DNA of 64,000 bases from Pelomonas margarita (GTDB lineage: Bacteria > Pseudomonadota > Gammaproteobacteria > Burkholderiales > Burkholderiaceae_C): NCBI RefSeq assembly GCF_043555875.1, contig NZ_JBIGHW010000017.1, positions 12,034 to 76,033 of the forward strand, given 5' to 3'. Numbering within the stretch: the first letter of the stretch is position 1; every line of letters begins with the position of its first letter. The notes below the pieces were generated by a model. The model worked only from the letters and a program-made list of their open reading frames with translations. It was not told the origin of the DNA and ran no database searches. Positions 1 through 8,702 of the stretch are shown here, piece after piece. Both the position numbers and the translations under genes were made by a program.

Positions 1-1142
1 TGCGGGCGCGGGCCCACGATGCTCATGCGGCCCTGCAACACGTTGATGAACTGCGGCAGTTCGTCCAGCGAGGTCTTGCGGATGAAGGCGCCGAATCGCG
101 TGATGCGGGAGTCGCCCTTGGTGGCCTGCTTGACGACGGCGCCGTTGTCCTGCGTGCGCATGGAGCGGAACTTGTAGACGATGATTTCCTCGCCATCCAG
201 GCCGTTGCGGCGCTGTTTGAAGATGACGGGCCCGGGCGAACTGAGCTTCACGCCAATGGCCAGCGCCAGCAGGATGGGCGAGATCAGCACCAGGATGACG
301 GACGCCAGCAGGATGTCGCTGATGCGCTTGACCAGCCGGTTGGTGCCGGTGAACGGGGTTTCGCAGATGCCGACGACGGGCACGCCGTTCATGTCCTGCA
401 GCCGGCCCTGGATGATGCTGATGCCGAACACGTCGGGCACGAAGAACAGCGAGGCCGTGGTGCCCTGCACCTGCTCCAGCAGCTCCACGATGCGTGGCTG
501 CGAGCCCAGCGGCAGCGTGATGTAGACCTCGCGCACGCCTTTCTCGCGGACGAATTCGCTGAGCCGGTTCAGCGGCCCCAGCAGCTCGCCGCCGGCGTCG
601 GGGTGCAGGCGATCGCGGTTGCGGTCGTCAAAGTAGCCCAGGCAGACAACGCCCTGCGAGTCACGCAGCGCCCGCGCCACCTTGTGGCCCAGCGGGCCCG
701 CACCGACGATGACGGCGGTGCGCCGCGCGGACGGGTCGCTGCCGCGCCAGCGCTGCACGCGCCGGCCGACCTCGATGGCGACGATCTGCAAGGGCGGCGT
801 GAGCGCCGCCCACCAGGCCAGCACCTCGGTCTCGAAGTAATGCAGGCTGTTGGTCGCGTAGCCGCACAGCAGCAGGATGCCCAGCAGCACCAGCCACGAC
901 GACACCACATCCACGATGGCGCTGGCCGGGTGGTCGTTGAAGCGGTTGCGGCCCGGGAAGGTCAGCGCGAACACCAGCAGACACAGCGTGAGGGTGGGGC
1001 GCAGCACCGGCTCGTCGAAGTGGCCGTTCACGAGCAGGAACGTCAACACGATGATGCCCGGCTCAAGAAAGGCGGCCACCAGCGACTCAACCGATTGCGG
1101 GGCGCTGTAGAACGTTCTCTTGTAGCTTCTGTCCTCGAACAT
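1..1142 (-). CDS. Exopolysaccharide polyprenyl-phosphate sugar transferase (C-terminus beyond window)
   Basis: The protein starts MFEDRSYKRTF at 1142 and runs off the left edge after about 380 residues. The family is usually about 460 residues. The N-terminal third has hydrophobic membrane segments. A central NAD-like region contains VIVGAGPLGHKVARAL. The C-terminal part has the bacterial sugar-transferase signature: VKRISDILLAS followed by a membrane segment, FKQRRNGLDGEEI, YKFRSMR and SLDELPQFINVLQG. Family members (WcaJ/GumD-type) move a hexose-1-phosphate onto undecaprenyl phosphate in the inner membrane, the first step of exopolysaccharide assembly. The gene is divergent from ubiJ. A PEP-CTERM protein at 8.0-8.6 kb fits a genome with an exosortase/EPS system. 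The exact sugar cannot be told from the sequence. Confidence 0.85.
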   Translation of the reverse strand, partial: MFEDRSYKRTFYSAPQSVESLVAAFLEPGIIVLTFLLVNGHFDEPVLRPTLTLCLLVFALTFPGRNRFNDHPASAIVDVVSSWLVLLGILLLCGYATNSLHYFETEVLAWWAALTPPLQIVAIEVGRRVQRWRGSDPSARRTAVIVGAGPLGHKVARALRDSQGVVCLGYFDDRNRDRLHPDAGGELLGPLNRLSEFVREKGVREVYITLPLGSQPRIVELLEQVQGTTASLFFVPDVFGISIIQGRLQDMNGVPVVGICETPFTGTNRLVKRISDILLASVILVLISPILLALAIGVKLSSPGPVIFKQRRNGLDGEEIIVYKFRSMRTQDNGAVVKQATKGDSRITRFGAFIRKTSLDELPQFINVLQGRMSIVGPRP

Positions 1143-1256
1143 CGTGTTCCGGTGTTGGTCTGACGTGACTAGGGGCTTGCAAAAAGCGATCCGGGATTCT
1201 CCCCTAACAATTTTGACAACCGTTCCAGGGCCGTCCCCTGTTCAGGGTCCGCTGCC

Positions 1257-1262
1257 TACAAT
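1257..1262 (+). promoter_or_regulatory. Possible -10 element of ubiJ
   Basis: TACAAT lies 7 bases before the ubiJ ATG. No good -35 box is found at 16-18 bases, so if real it would give a very short leader. TTGACA at 1213-1218 is 38 bases away, too far to pair with it. Weak call. Confidence 0.25.
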
Positions 1263-1269
1263 CTTGCGC

Positions 1270-1806
1270 ATGCCCTCTCCCTGGCCCTTGCCCTCCCTGT
1301 CGCCACTGCTGATGCCGGCCCTCCAGGACCGCCTCGTGCTGTTGATCAACCATGTGGTGTCACGCGAGCCCATCGCCGCGCAGCGGCTGCGGCCATTGGC
1401 CGGGCGGGGCCTGGTGGTGACGCTGTCGGGCTGGCCATCCGTGCTGCCGGCGGCGCCGGACCTGATGCTGGGCGTCACGCCCGCCGGCCTGTTCGAGCGG
1501 CTTGATGCGCCGCCCGCAGGGCAGGGCGGTCTGCGCATCGAGATCGACGCTTCCAATCCGGCGAAGCTTGCCTTGGGGGCGCTCAGCGGCGAGGCTCCAC
1601 GCGTCAGCGTGCAGGGCGACGCTGCCTTTGCCGGCGAGATGCACTGGTTGATGGACAACCTGCGCTGGGACATCGAGGACGACCTGGCCGGCATCGTCGG
1701 TCCCTTGCCGGCCCGGCAGCTGGGCCAGTTCGGCCGGGCGCTGCGGCGCACGCTGTCCGGCGTGGCCGGGCGGTTCGCCCCCAAGACGGCCGGTAGCGGC
1801 GCATGA
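1270..1806 (+). CDS. ubiJ: Ubiquinone biosynthesis accessory factor UbiJ (SCP2-type lipid-binding)
   Basis: 178-residue protein, MPSPWPLPSLSPLL at the start. SCP2-like features are a mid-protein beta-rich stretch (LMLGVTPAGLFERL), VQGDAAFAGEMHWLMDNL, and the C-terminal DLAGIVGPLPARQL, which matches the usual UbiJ ending (D-x-G-x-x-x-A-R-x-x). UbiJ binds ubiquinone intermediates in the cytoplasmic Ubi metabolon. Its stop overlaps the ubiB start by 4 bases (ATGA), so the two are translationally coupled, which is also the usual Ubi context. The ATG at 1270 was chosen because the upstream part of the frame has no UbiJ character. An internal ATG at 1312 is the alternative. Confidence 0.85.
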   Translation: MPSPWPLPSLSPLLMPALQDRLVLLINHVVSREPIAAQRLRPLAGRGLVVTLSGWPSVLPAAPDLMLGVTPAGLFERLDAPPAGQGGLRIEIDASNPAKLALGALSGEAPRVSVQGDAAFAGEMHWLMDNLRWDIEDDLAGIVGPLPARQLGQFGRALRRTLSGVAGRFAPKTAGSGA

Positions 1807-3365
1807 GGTTTGTCTCCCGGCTGCTGGTCATCCTGTGGACGATCTGGCGCTTCGGCCTCGATGACCTGGCCCTGTCGGGCCTGCAGCGCCGCCGCTTCCA
1901 ACTGCTGAGGCGCGCCACCCGTCTGGGCCGGCGCTGGCAGGAGCCGCGCGGCGTGCGTCTGCGCCTCGCCTTGGAGCGCCTGGGCCCCATTTTTGTGAAG
2001 TTCGGTCAGGTGCTGTCCACGCGGCGCGACCTGCTGCCGCCGGATGTGTCGCTGGAGTTGGCCAAGCTGCAGGACCGCGTGCCGCCGTTCCCGGCGGCCC
2101 AGTCGCGAGAGCTGGTGGAGCGGGCTTTCGGCCGGCCGCTGACCGAGCTGTTCGCCAGCTTCGACGCCGAGCCGGTGGCCAGTGCCAGCATCGCGCAGGT
2201 GCATTTCGCCACGCTCAAGGACGGCCGCGAGGTGGCCGTCAAGGTGCTGCGGCCGGGCATGCTGGACATCATCGACGACGACCTGGCGCTGATGCGCCGG
2301 CTGGCGGTGTGGATCGAGCGCTTCTCGGCCGACGGCCGCCGGCTCAAGCCGCGCGAGGTGGTCGCCGAGTTCGACATGTACCTGCATGACGAGCTCGACC
2401 TGGTGCGCGAGGCGGCCAACGCGGCGCAGCTGCGCCGCAACATGGATGGCCTGGGCCTCGTCATGGTGCCGGAGATGCACTGGGACCTGTGCAGCCCGGA
2501 GGTCATCGTCATGGAGCGCATGAAGGGCGTGCCCATCTCGCAGCGCGCCGCGCTGGACGCCGCCGGCATCGACATCAAGAAGCTGGCCCGCGATGGCGTG
2601 ACCATCTTCTTCACGCAGGTGTTCCGCGACGGCTTCTTCCACGCCGACATGCACCCCGGCAACATTCAGGTGAGCCTGGCGCCCGAGACCTTCGGCCGCT
2701 ATATCGCGCTGGACTTCGGCATCATCGGCACGCTGACCGAGGTGGACAAGGACTACCTGGCGCAGAACTTCATCGCCTTCTTCCAGCGCGACTACAAGCG
2801 CGTGGCCGAGTTGCACATCGCGTCGGGCTGGGTGCCGTCCGAGACGCGGGTGGATGCGCTGGAAAGCGCCGTGCGGGCCGTGTGCGAGCCGCACTTTGAC
2901 CGGCCGCTGAAGGACATCTCGCTGGGCCAGGTGCTGATGCGGTTGTTCCAGACCTCGCGTCGCTTCAATGTCGAGATCCAGCCGCAACTGGTGCTGCTGC
3001 AGAAGACGCTGCTCAATGTCGAAGGCCTGGGCCGCGAGCTGGATCCCGAGCTGGACCTGTGGGCCACGGCCAAGCCCTTCCTGGAGCGCTGGATGAACGA
3101 GCAGGTCGGCTGGCCGGCGTTCCAGGCGCAGCTGATGAAGGAGGCGCCGCGCTTCGCGCAGCTGGTGCCGCAGATGCCGCGCCTGCTGCACGACGCGCTG
3201 AAGCAGCAGGCCCGGGGGCAGGGCGATGCCGAGCTGAAGGCGCTGGTGCGCGAGCTGCGCAGCACCAACCGGCTGCTGTCGGGGCTGCTGTGGGGGGCGG
3301 TGGGCTTTTCGCTTGGCATCGGCCTTGCGTGGCTGGCCCTGCGCTTTTTGGACCTGGGCTTGTAG
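1803..3365 (+). CDS. ubiB: Ubiquinone biosynthesis atypical kinase UbiB (ABC1/ADCK family)
   Basis: 520 residues, the normal UbiB length. Visible signatures are the KxGQ motif (FVKFGQVLSTRRDLLPPD, about residues 65-81), the alanine-rich loop ASASIAQVH (about 127-135), the lysine of VAVKVL (about 147), catalytic FFHADMHPGN (about 278-287) and the metal-binding DFG of ALDFGIIG (about 304). The C-terminus has a hydrophobic membrane anchor (LLSGLLWGAVGFSLGIGLAW). UbiB supports aerobic ubiquinone synthesis at the inner membrane, probably by ATP-driven extraction of lipid intermediates. It is coupled to ubiJ by a 4-base overlap. Confidence 0.96.
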   Translation: MRFVSRLLVILWTIWRFGLDDLALSGLQRRRFQLLRRATRLGRRWQEPRGVRLRLALERLGPIFVKFGQVLSTRRDLLPPDVSLELAKLQDRVPPFPAAQSRELVERAFGRPLTELFASFDAEPVASASIAQVHFATLKDGREVAVKVLRPGMLDIIDDDLALMRRLAVWIERFSADGRRLKPREVVAEFDMYLHDELDLVREAANAAQLRRNMDGLGLVMVPEMHWDLCSPEVIVMERMKGVPISQRAALDAAGIDIKKLARDGVTIFFTQVFRDGFFHADMHPGNIQVSLAPETFGRYIALDFGIIGTLTEVDKDYLAQNFIAFFQRDYKRVAELHIASGWVPSETRVDALESAVRAVCEPHFDRPLKDISLGQVLMRLFQTSRRFNVEIQPQLVLLQKTLLNVEGLGRELDPELDLWATAKPFLERWMNEQVGWPAFQAQLMKEAPRFAQLVPQMPRLLHDALKQQARGQGDAELKALVRELRSTNRLLSGLLWGAVGFSLGIGLAWLALRFLDLGL

Positions 3366-3437
3366 GGCGGGTCACGACCCGCCGCTTGCTGGGAGCAAGG
3401 CTGCTTCCACCCAACGGCGGGTCGCGACCCGCCCTAC
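3362..3437. repeat. Extragenic palindromic element after ubiB
   Basis: Two 22-base arms at 3362-3383 and 3416-3437 are inverted copies with one mismatch. Each arm is itself near-palindromic (GGCGGGTC-R-Y-GACCCGCC). The spacer holds a smaller hairpin around TTGCTGGGAGCAA. The first arm overlaps the ubiB stop codon. The structure resembles a REP/BIME-type element and may also end ubiB transcription, but no T-run follows. Confidence 0.7.
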
Positions 3438-3488
3438 GCGCCGCCATAATTCCCGCCAAATTTTCTGGCCCCACCCGTTCTCACGCCC

Positions 3489-4952
3489 ATGAACACCACG
3501 CTCATCGTCTTTGTCGTGCTCTACCTGCTCGGCACGCTGGCCATCGGCGTCTGGGCCGGCACGCGGGTCAAGAACACCTCGGATTTCGCCGTGGCGGGCC
3601 GCAGCCTGCCGCTGGTGATGGTCATCACGACGACGTTCGCGACCTGGTTCGGCGCCGAGACGGTGATGGGCATCCCGGCCAAGTTCGTGCAGGGCGGCCT
3701 GGGCGCCATCGTGGAAGACCCGTTCGGCGCCGGCCTGTGCCTGGTGCTGGTGGGCACCTTCTTCGCGGCCAAGCTGTACCGCAAGAACCTGCTGACCATC
3801 GGTGACTTCTACCGCCAGCGCTACGGGCGCGGCGTCGAGATCTTCTGCTCGCTGGCCATCATCCTGAGCTACCTGGGCTGGGTGGCGGCGCAGGTCACGG
3901 CGCTGGGCCTGGTGTTCAGCATCCTGACCAACGGCGCGATGAGCCCCGAGATGGGCATGATCGTCGGCCTGCTGGCGGTGCTGGTGTACGTCGTCATCGG
4001 CGGCTTCCTGGCCGTGGCGTGGACGGACTTCATCCAGATGATCGTGCTGGTGCTGGGGCTGACGGCCATCGCCGTGTTCTCGGCCGACCTCGCCGGCGGT
4101 GCCGACAAGGTGCTGAACCTGGCCGCGCAGAAGGACCTGGGCAAGTTCCTGCCCGAGCCCAGCTTCACCGAGATCGCGATGTTCCTCGGCGCGGCGCTGA
4201 CCATGATGCTGGGCTCCATCCCGCAGCAGGACGTGTTCCAGCGCGTCATGTCCGCCAAGGATGCCGAGACCGCCCAGCGCGGCGCCATCATCGGCGGCTT
4301 CAGCTACATCGCCTTCGCCTTCGTGCCCATGTTCATCGTGCTGGCGGCGGTCGTCGTCATGGGCGACCAGGCGCTGGAACTGGCCCAGAACGACTACCAG
4401 CGCGTGCTGCCCAGCTTCATCATGGGCCACATGCCGCTGCTAATGCAGATCCTGTTCTTCGGCGCGCTGCTGTCGGCCATCAAGAGCACTTCGTCGGCCA
4501 CGCTGCTGGCGCCGACGACCAGCTTCGTCGAGAACATCCTGAAGCAGATCCGCCCCGGCATGAGCGACCGGCAGTCGCTGGTCGCGATGCGCGTGACGCT
4601 GGTGATCTTCGCGTTCGCGGTGCTGGCCTATGCCATCGCGCTGCAGGGCACACCCATCTACGACCTCGTCAGCGCGGCCTACCAGGTCACGCTGGTGGCG
4701 GCCTTCACGCCGCTGGTGTTCGGGCTGTACTGGCAGCGTGCGACGACGCAGGGCGCCGTGTTCTCCATCTTTGCCGGCGTCGGCGTCTGGGTGGCCTTCT
4801 TCCCGCAGGTGTCCACCTGGAGCGAGTACTTCCCGGGCCAGCTGGCCGGCCTGCTGGCGGCACTGGTGGGCATGGTGGTGGGGTCGTTGATGCCGCAGTT
4901 CCTGACCAACCGCCACGAGCATGTCAGCCACCATCTGAAGCCGCAGGGCTGA
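3489..4952 (+). CDS. Sodium:solute symporter (SSS family)
   Basis: 487 residues, almost entirely hydrophobic, consistent with about 13 membrane helices. It opens with MNTTLIVFVVLYLLGTLAIGV, followed by the typical SSS stretch TSDFAVAGRSLPL, then TTTFATWFGAETVMG and a region around GFLAVAWTDFIQMI that matches the family signature. SSS proteins couple Na+ entry to uptake of solutes such as proline, pantothenate or carboxylates. The substrate cannot be read from the sequence. It stands alone between the ubi genes and fmdB, preceded by the palindromic element at 3362-3437. Confidence 0.9.
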   Translation: MNTTLIVFVVLYLLGTLAIGVWAGTRVKNTSDFAVAGRSLPLVMVITTTFATWFGAETVMGIPAKFVQGGLGAIVEDPFGAGLCLVLVGTFFAAKLYRKNLLTIGDFYRQRYGRGVEIFCSLAIILSYLGWVAAQVTALGLVFSILTNGAMSPEMGMIVGLLAVLVYVVIGGFLAVAWTDFIQMIVLVLGLTAIAVFSADLAGGADKVLNLAAQKDLGKFLPEPSFTEIAMFLGAALTMMLGSIPQQDVFQRVMSAKDAETAQRGAIIGGFSYIAFAFVPMFIVLAAVVVMGDQALELAQNDYQRVLPSFIMGHMPLLMQILFFGALLSAIKSTSSATLLAPTTSFVENILKQIRPGMSDRQSLVAMRVTLVIFAFAVLAYAIALQGTPIYDLVSAAYQVTLVAAFTPLVFGLYWQRATTQGAVFSIFAGVGVWVAFFPQVSTWSEYFPGQLAGLLAALVGMVVGSLMPQFLTNRHEHVSHHLKPQG

Positions 4953-4960
4953 GCCTCGCC

Positions 4961-4966
4961 TAAAAT
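4961..4966 (+). promoter_or_regulatory. Possible -10 element before fmdB
   Basis: TAAAAT lies 42 bases before the fmdB ATG in the short gap after the symporter. It matches a strong -10 box at 5 of 6 positions. No recognisable -35 box lies 16-18 bases upstream. Weak to moderate call. Confidence 0.3.
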
Positions 4967-5008
4967 CGCGGGTTTTGCGTCTCACCCTGCTCCCGCGAGC
5001 CTGACACC

Positions 5009-5347
5009 ATGCCCATCTACGCCTACCGCTGCAGCGCCTGTGGCCACGCCAAGGACGTGCTGCAGAAGATGTCCGACGCGCCACTGACCACCTGCCCGGC
5101 GTGCTCGGCGGAAGCCTTCAGCAAGCAGGTCACCGCCGCCGGCTTCCAGCTCAAGGGCTCCGGCTGGTACGTGACCGACTTCCGTGGCGGCAGTGGCGGC
5201 GCCGCTGCCGCCGGTGCCGGCGCTGCGGCCGCAGCGTCTGCGGCTACGACGAGTGCCGAGCCTGCGGCGCCGGCCGCCGAAGCGCCCAAGGCCGAGGCCG
5301 CCAGCGCGTCGTCCACCCCCTGCGGCGGCTCTTGCGCCTGCCACTGA
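5009..5347 (+). CDS. FmdB-family zinc-ribbon protein
   Basis: 112 residues. The N-terminus MPIYAYRCSACGHAKDVLQKM and the later TCPACSAEAF form the two CxxC knuckles of the FmdB/CxxC_CxxC_SSSS zinc ribbon. GSGWYVTDFRGG follows, a conserved family segment. The rest is a low-complexity Ala/Gly/Ser tail with a terminal CGGSCACH. Function is poorly known; the family is named after a putative regulator of formamidase in Methylophilus. The gene sits immediately upstream of a DUF502 protein and aspS, a conserved beta-proteobacterial order. Confidence 0.85.
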   Translation: MPIYAYRCSACGHAKDVLQKMSDAPLTTCPACSAEAFSKQVTAAGFQLKGSGWYVTDFRGGSGGAAAAGAGAAAAASAATTSAEPAAPAAEAPKAEAASASSTPCGGSCACH

Positions 5348-5357
5348 TCGGAACTCC

Positions 5358-6041
5358 GTGGGCGCTTCTCTTCGCAAGTACCTGGTTGCCGGCCTGCTGG
5401 TCTGGCTGCCGCTCGCCATCACCGTCTGGGTGCTGACGGGGGCGCTGGACGTCGTCAACGGCGTCTTCGGTGCGCTGCTGTCTGCGCTCGCGCTCGTCAT
5501 GCCCGGCGCCTGGCGCGACAGCATCCTGTCGCTGCAGCATGTGCCTGGCCTGGGCCTGGCCATCCTGGCCGGCGGCCTGCTGGCGACCGGCGTGTTCGTT
5601 GCCAACATCTTCGGCCAGTGGCTGCTGACGCAGTGGGACCGGCTGATGTCCAACATCCCCATCGTCAAGAGCATCTACAGCTCGGTCAAGCAGGTGTCGG
5701 ACACGCTGTTCTCCAGCAGCGGCAACGCGTTCCGCGAGGCGGTGCTGGTGCAGTACCCGCGCGCCGGCAGCTGGACGATTGCCTTCGTCACCGGCTCGCC
5801 CAGCGGCGAGGTGGCCTGCCACCTGCCGGACGAGCATGTCAGCCTCTACGTGCCGACGACACCCAACCCGACCTCGGGCTTCTTCCTCATCGTGCCGCGC
5901 GCCGACGTCAAGCCGCTGCAGATGACGGTGGACGAGGCGTTGAAGTACATCATTTCCATGGGCACCGTGGCGCCGCTGACGCAGGCGGGCCAGCCCTGCG
6001 CGCCGCTGGCCGACGCCTCCCAACAGCCGGGCCGAAATTAA
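5358..6041 (+). CDS. DUF502 family membrane protein
   Basis: 227 residues from a GTG start at 5358, ten bases after the fmdB stop. The same frame stays open farther upstream, but that part overlaps fmdB and is not protein-like. Two membrane helices are visible (KYLVAGLLVWLPLAITVWVL and LGLAILAGGLLATGVFVANI), followed by conserved family segments IPIVKSIYSSVKQVSDT, TPNPTSGFFLIVP and MTVDEALKYIISMG. No biochemical role is established for the family. It is commonly the neighbour of fmdB and aspS in beta-proteobacteria and is probably co-transcribed with fmdB. Confidence 0.88.
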   Translation: MGASLRKYLVAGLLVWLPLAITVWVLTGALDVVNGVFGALLSALALVMPGAWRDSILSLQHVPGLGLAILAGGLLATGVFVANIFGQWLLTQWDRLMSNIPIVKSIYSSVKQVSDTLFSSSGNAFREAVLVQYPRAGSWTIAFVTGSPSGEVACHLPDEHVSLYVPTTPNPTSGFFLIVPRADVKPLQMTVDEALKYIISMGTVAPLTQAGQPCAPLADASQQPGRN

Positions 6042-6142
6042 AAGGGTTGGGCGCCTCGGCAGGCGCCCAATCCTGAGGGCCATGAGCTCATTCGCGCCGC
6101 CTGCAAGACACACACACCCTGCAAAGAATCCGGAGTAATCCC

Positions 6143-7933
6143 ATGCGTACCTGCTATGCCGGCCAAGTCAGCGAGAAGCTGCTCGACCAGACCGTGACCC
6201 TGATGGGCTGGGCCCATCGCCGCCGTGACCACGGCGGCGTCATCTTCATCGACCTGCGCGACCGCGAAGGCCTGGTCCAGGTCGTCTGCGACCCCGACCG
6301 CGCCGACATGTTCAAGATTGCGGAAGACGTCCGCAGCGAGTTCTGCCTGAAGATCGTCGGCAAGGTGCGCGCCCGCCCGGCCGGCACTGAGAACGCCAAC
6401 CTCGTGTCCGGCAAGGTCGAGGTGCTGTGCCACGAGATCGAGGTGCTGAACGCGTCGGTGCCCATCCCGTTCCAGATCGACGAGGACAACCTGTCCGAGA
6501 CGACGCGCCTCACGCACCGCGTGCTGGACCTGCGCCGCCCGTACATGCAGAACAACCTGATGCTGCGCTATCGGGTTGCGATGGAAGTTCGACGTTTTCT
6601 CGACGAGCACGGCTTCATCGACATCGAGACGCCCATGCTCACGAAGAGCACGCCCGAAGGCGCGCGCGACTACCTCGTGCCCAGCCGCGTGCACGACGGC
6701 CACTTCTTCGCGCTGCCGCAGTCGCCCCAGCTGTTCAAGCAGCTGCTGATGGTGTCGGGCTTCGACCGCTACTACCAGATCACCAAGTGCTTCCGTGACG
6801 AGGACCTGCGCGCCGACCGCCAGCCCGAATTCACGCAGATCGATATCGAGACCTCTTTCCTGACCGAGGAAGAGATCCGCTCGATGTTCGAGGGCATGAT
6901 CCGCCACGTCTTCCGCAAGAACCTGAACGTCGAACTGGGCGACTACCCGGTGATGAAGTACGCCGAGGCCATGCACCGCTTCGGCTCCGACAAGCCGGAC
7001 CTGCGCGTGAAGCTCGAGTTCACCGAGCTGACCGACGCGATGACCACGGTCGACTTCAAGGTGTTCAGTGGCCCTGCCACGACGCCGGGCGGCCGCGTCG
7101 TCGCGCTGCGCGTGCCCAAGGGCGCGGCGATGAGCCGCGGCGAGATCGACGCCTACACCGAGTTCGTCAAGATCTACGGCGCCAAGGGCCTGGCCTGGAT
7201 CAAGGTCAACGAAGTCGCCAAGGGCCGCGAAGGCCTGCAGTCGCCCATCGTCAAGAACCTGCACGACGAGGCCGTGGCCGAAGTCCTCAAGCGCACCGGC
7301 GCGCAGGATGGCGACCTGTTGTTCTTCGGTGCCGACAAGGCCAAGGTCGTCAACGACGCCATCGGCGCGCTGCGCCTGAAGGTCGGCCACAGCGAGTTCG
7401 GCAAGGCCAACGGCCTGTTCGACGACGTGTGGGCGCCGCTGTGGGTGGTTGACTTCCCGATGTTCGAGCACGACGAAGAGAACAACCGCTGGGCGGCCGT
7501 TCACCACCCGTTCACGGCGCCGAAGGACGGCCACGAGGACCTGATGACGTCCAACCCGGGCGAGTGCATCGCCAAGGCCTACGACATGGTGCTCAACGGC
7601 TGGGAACTGGGCGGCGGCTCGGTGCGTATCCACCGTGCCGACGTGCAGGCCAAGGTGTTCGCGGCGCTGAACATCAGCGAGGAAGATCAGCGCATCAAGT
7701 TCGGCTTCCTGCTGGACGCGCTGCAATACGGCGCGCCGCCGCACGGCGGCCTGGCCTTCGGCCTGGACCGCATCGTCACGATGATGACCAAGGCCGAGTC
7801 CATCCGCGACGTCATCGCCTTCCCCAAGACCCAGCGCGCCCAGTGCCTGCTGACCGGCGCACCGTCGCTGGTCGACGAGAAGCAGCTGCGCGAGCTGCAC
7901 ATCCGCCTGCGCAACGCGACGCCTGCGGCCTGA
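6143..7933 (+). CDS. aspS: Aspartyl-tRNA synthetase, probably non-discriminating type
   Basis: 596 residues, full length for the bacterial type. The N-terminal OB-fold anticodon domain (GWAHRRRDHGGVIFIDLRDR) is followed by the class II catalytic core: motif 2 region FRDEDLRADRQPEFTQID, the bacterial GAD insertion in the middle, and motif 3 GLAFGLDRIV near the C-terminus. His30 and Gly81 match the residues that mark Asp/Asn-non-discriminating enzymes (Pseudomonas numbering His31 and Gly83, from established work), where Escherichia coli has Leu and Lys. Such enzymes also make Asp-tRNA(Asn), which GatCAB amidates. A strong terminator follows at 7957. Confidence 0.96.
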   Translation: MRTCYAGQVSEKLLDQTVTLMGWAHRRRDHGGVIFIDLRDREGLVQVVCDPDRADMFKIAEDVRSEFCLKIVGKVRARPAGTENANLVSGKVEVLCHEIEVLNASVPIPFQIDEDNLSETTRLTHRVLDLRRPYMQNNLMLRYRVAMEVRRFLDEHGFIDIETPMLTKSTPEGARDYLVPSRVHDGHFFALPQSPQLFKQLLMVSGFDRYYQITKCFRDEDLRADRQPEFTQIDIETSFLTEEEIRSMFEGMIRHVFRKNLNVELGDYPVMKYAEAMHRFGSDKPDLRVKLEFTELTDAMTTVDFKVFSGPATTPGGRVVALRVPKGAAMSRGEIDAYTEFVKIYGAKGLAWIKVNEVAKGREGLQSPIVKNLHDEAVAEVLKRTGAQDGDLLFFGADKAKVVNDAIGALRLKVGHSEFGKANGLFDDVWAPLWVVDFPMFEHDEENNRWAAVHHPFTAPKDGHEDLMTSNPGECIAKAYDMVLNGWELGGGSVRIHRADVQAKVFAALNISEEDQRIKFGFLLDALQYGAPPHGGLAFGLDRIVTMMTKAESIRDVIAFPKTQRAQCLLTGAPSLVDEKQLRELHIRLRNATPAA

Positions 7934-7956
7934 TCAGCCGGTTTTGAGGGCTACCG

Positions 7957-7997
7957 AACCCCGCGCTGGTAAGACCGGCTGCGGGGTTTTCCTTTTT
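7957..7997 (+). terminator. Intrinsic terminator after aspS
   Basis: Inverted arms AACCCCGC (7957-7964) and GCGGGGTT (7981-7988) are followed by a T-rich run ending near 7997. It separates aspS from the convergent PEP-CTERM gene. Confidence 0.75.
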
Positions 7998-8028
7998 CTG
8001 CGCTGCCGGGGACGGGACGTAGGCGCGA

Positions 8029-8574
8029 TCAGGTGCGGGTCTCGCGCGCTTCCCGGCCGCGCGCAAGCATGCCGAGCCATGCCAGGCCGGCGGCCAGCAG
8101 TGCGCCGCCGCTCGGCTCGGGTACCGGTGTCACCAGCCCGGCGTACATCACAAACAGCTGGGAGCCTTCCAGGCCAGGGCCGCCGCCAGTCATGCCGTTG
8201 GCGAAGTAGTTGCTGCCGTTGAAAAAGATGTCCAGCCGGGGCCCCATGTCGAAGCCGTTGATGTTCACCTGCAGGTAGGCCGTACCGGCGAATGCGGCGT
8301 CGTCCAGCTTGACGACCTGGAAGTAAACACCGTTGTTGACTTGGACTTGTGCGGTGCCCAGGCTGACCAGGAGATTGCCACCCGTCGGGTTGTCGTAGAG
8401 GCTCTCGTTGTAGACCATGTAGGGCGAGGCGGTGATCCGATTGCCGAACCCGTCCGTCAGAACGCCTGCGATCTCCAGGGATGTCGTGTCAGCCTTGGCG
8501 TGCAGCAACCCAAACGCCAGTGCGGCGCAGGCTGTCGCACGGATCGAGGCGATGAGAAACGAGCGCGATTTCAT
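8029..8574 (-). CDS. PEP-CTERM sorting domain-containing exported protein
   Basis: 181 residues. An N-terminal signal peptide (MKSRSFLIASIRATACAALA, cleavage likely after HAKA) leads into a beta-rich secreted domain of unknown function (LEIAGVLTDGFGNRITASPY). The C-terminus has the PEP-CTERM tripartite signal: VPEP at residues 151-154, a hydrophobic helix (GGALLAAGLAWLGMLA) and a basic tail (RGREARETRT). Exosortases (EpsH/XrtA type) cut such tails and the proteins go to the envelope or exopolysaccharide matrix. A strong AGGAGG ribosome site precedes the ATG (complement of 8580-8585). No exosortase is in the window. Confidence 0.88.
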   Translation of the reverse strand: MKSRSFLIASIRATACAALAFGLLHAKADTTSLEIAGVLTDGFGNRITASPYMVYNESLYDNPTGGNLLVSLGTAQVQVNNGVYFQVVKLDDAAFAGTAYLQVNINGFDMGPRLDIFFNGSNYFANGMTGGGPGLEGSQLFVMYAGLVTPVPEPSGGALLAAGLAWLGMLARGREARETRT

Positions 8575-8702
8575 GGATGGCCTCCTGGCGGGATCGCGGC
8601 GACAAGTGCGAGCGGCGCTATTTCATGCCCGCCGCAGCATGGTGGCCACCCCTAACCGCGAAGTGCCTAGGTACGGCGCAGGCCGCGCCTGGTGACCTTT
8701 GG

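Noticed and set aside
1213..1262. TTGACA and TACAAT as one sigma-70 promoter of ubiJ
   Set aside because: The spacing is 38 bases, far from the usual 16-18.
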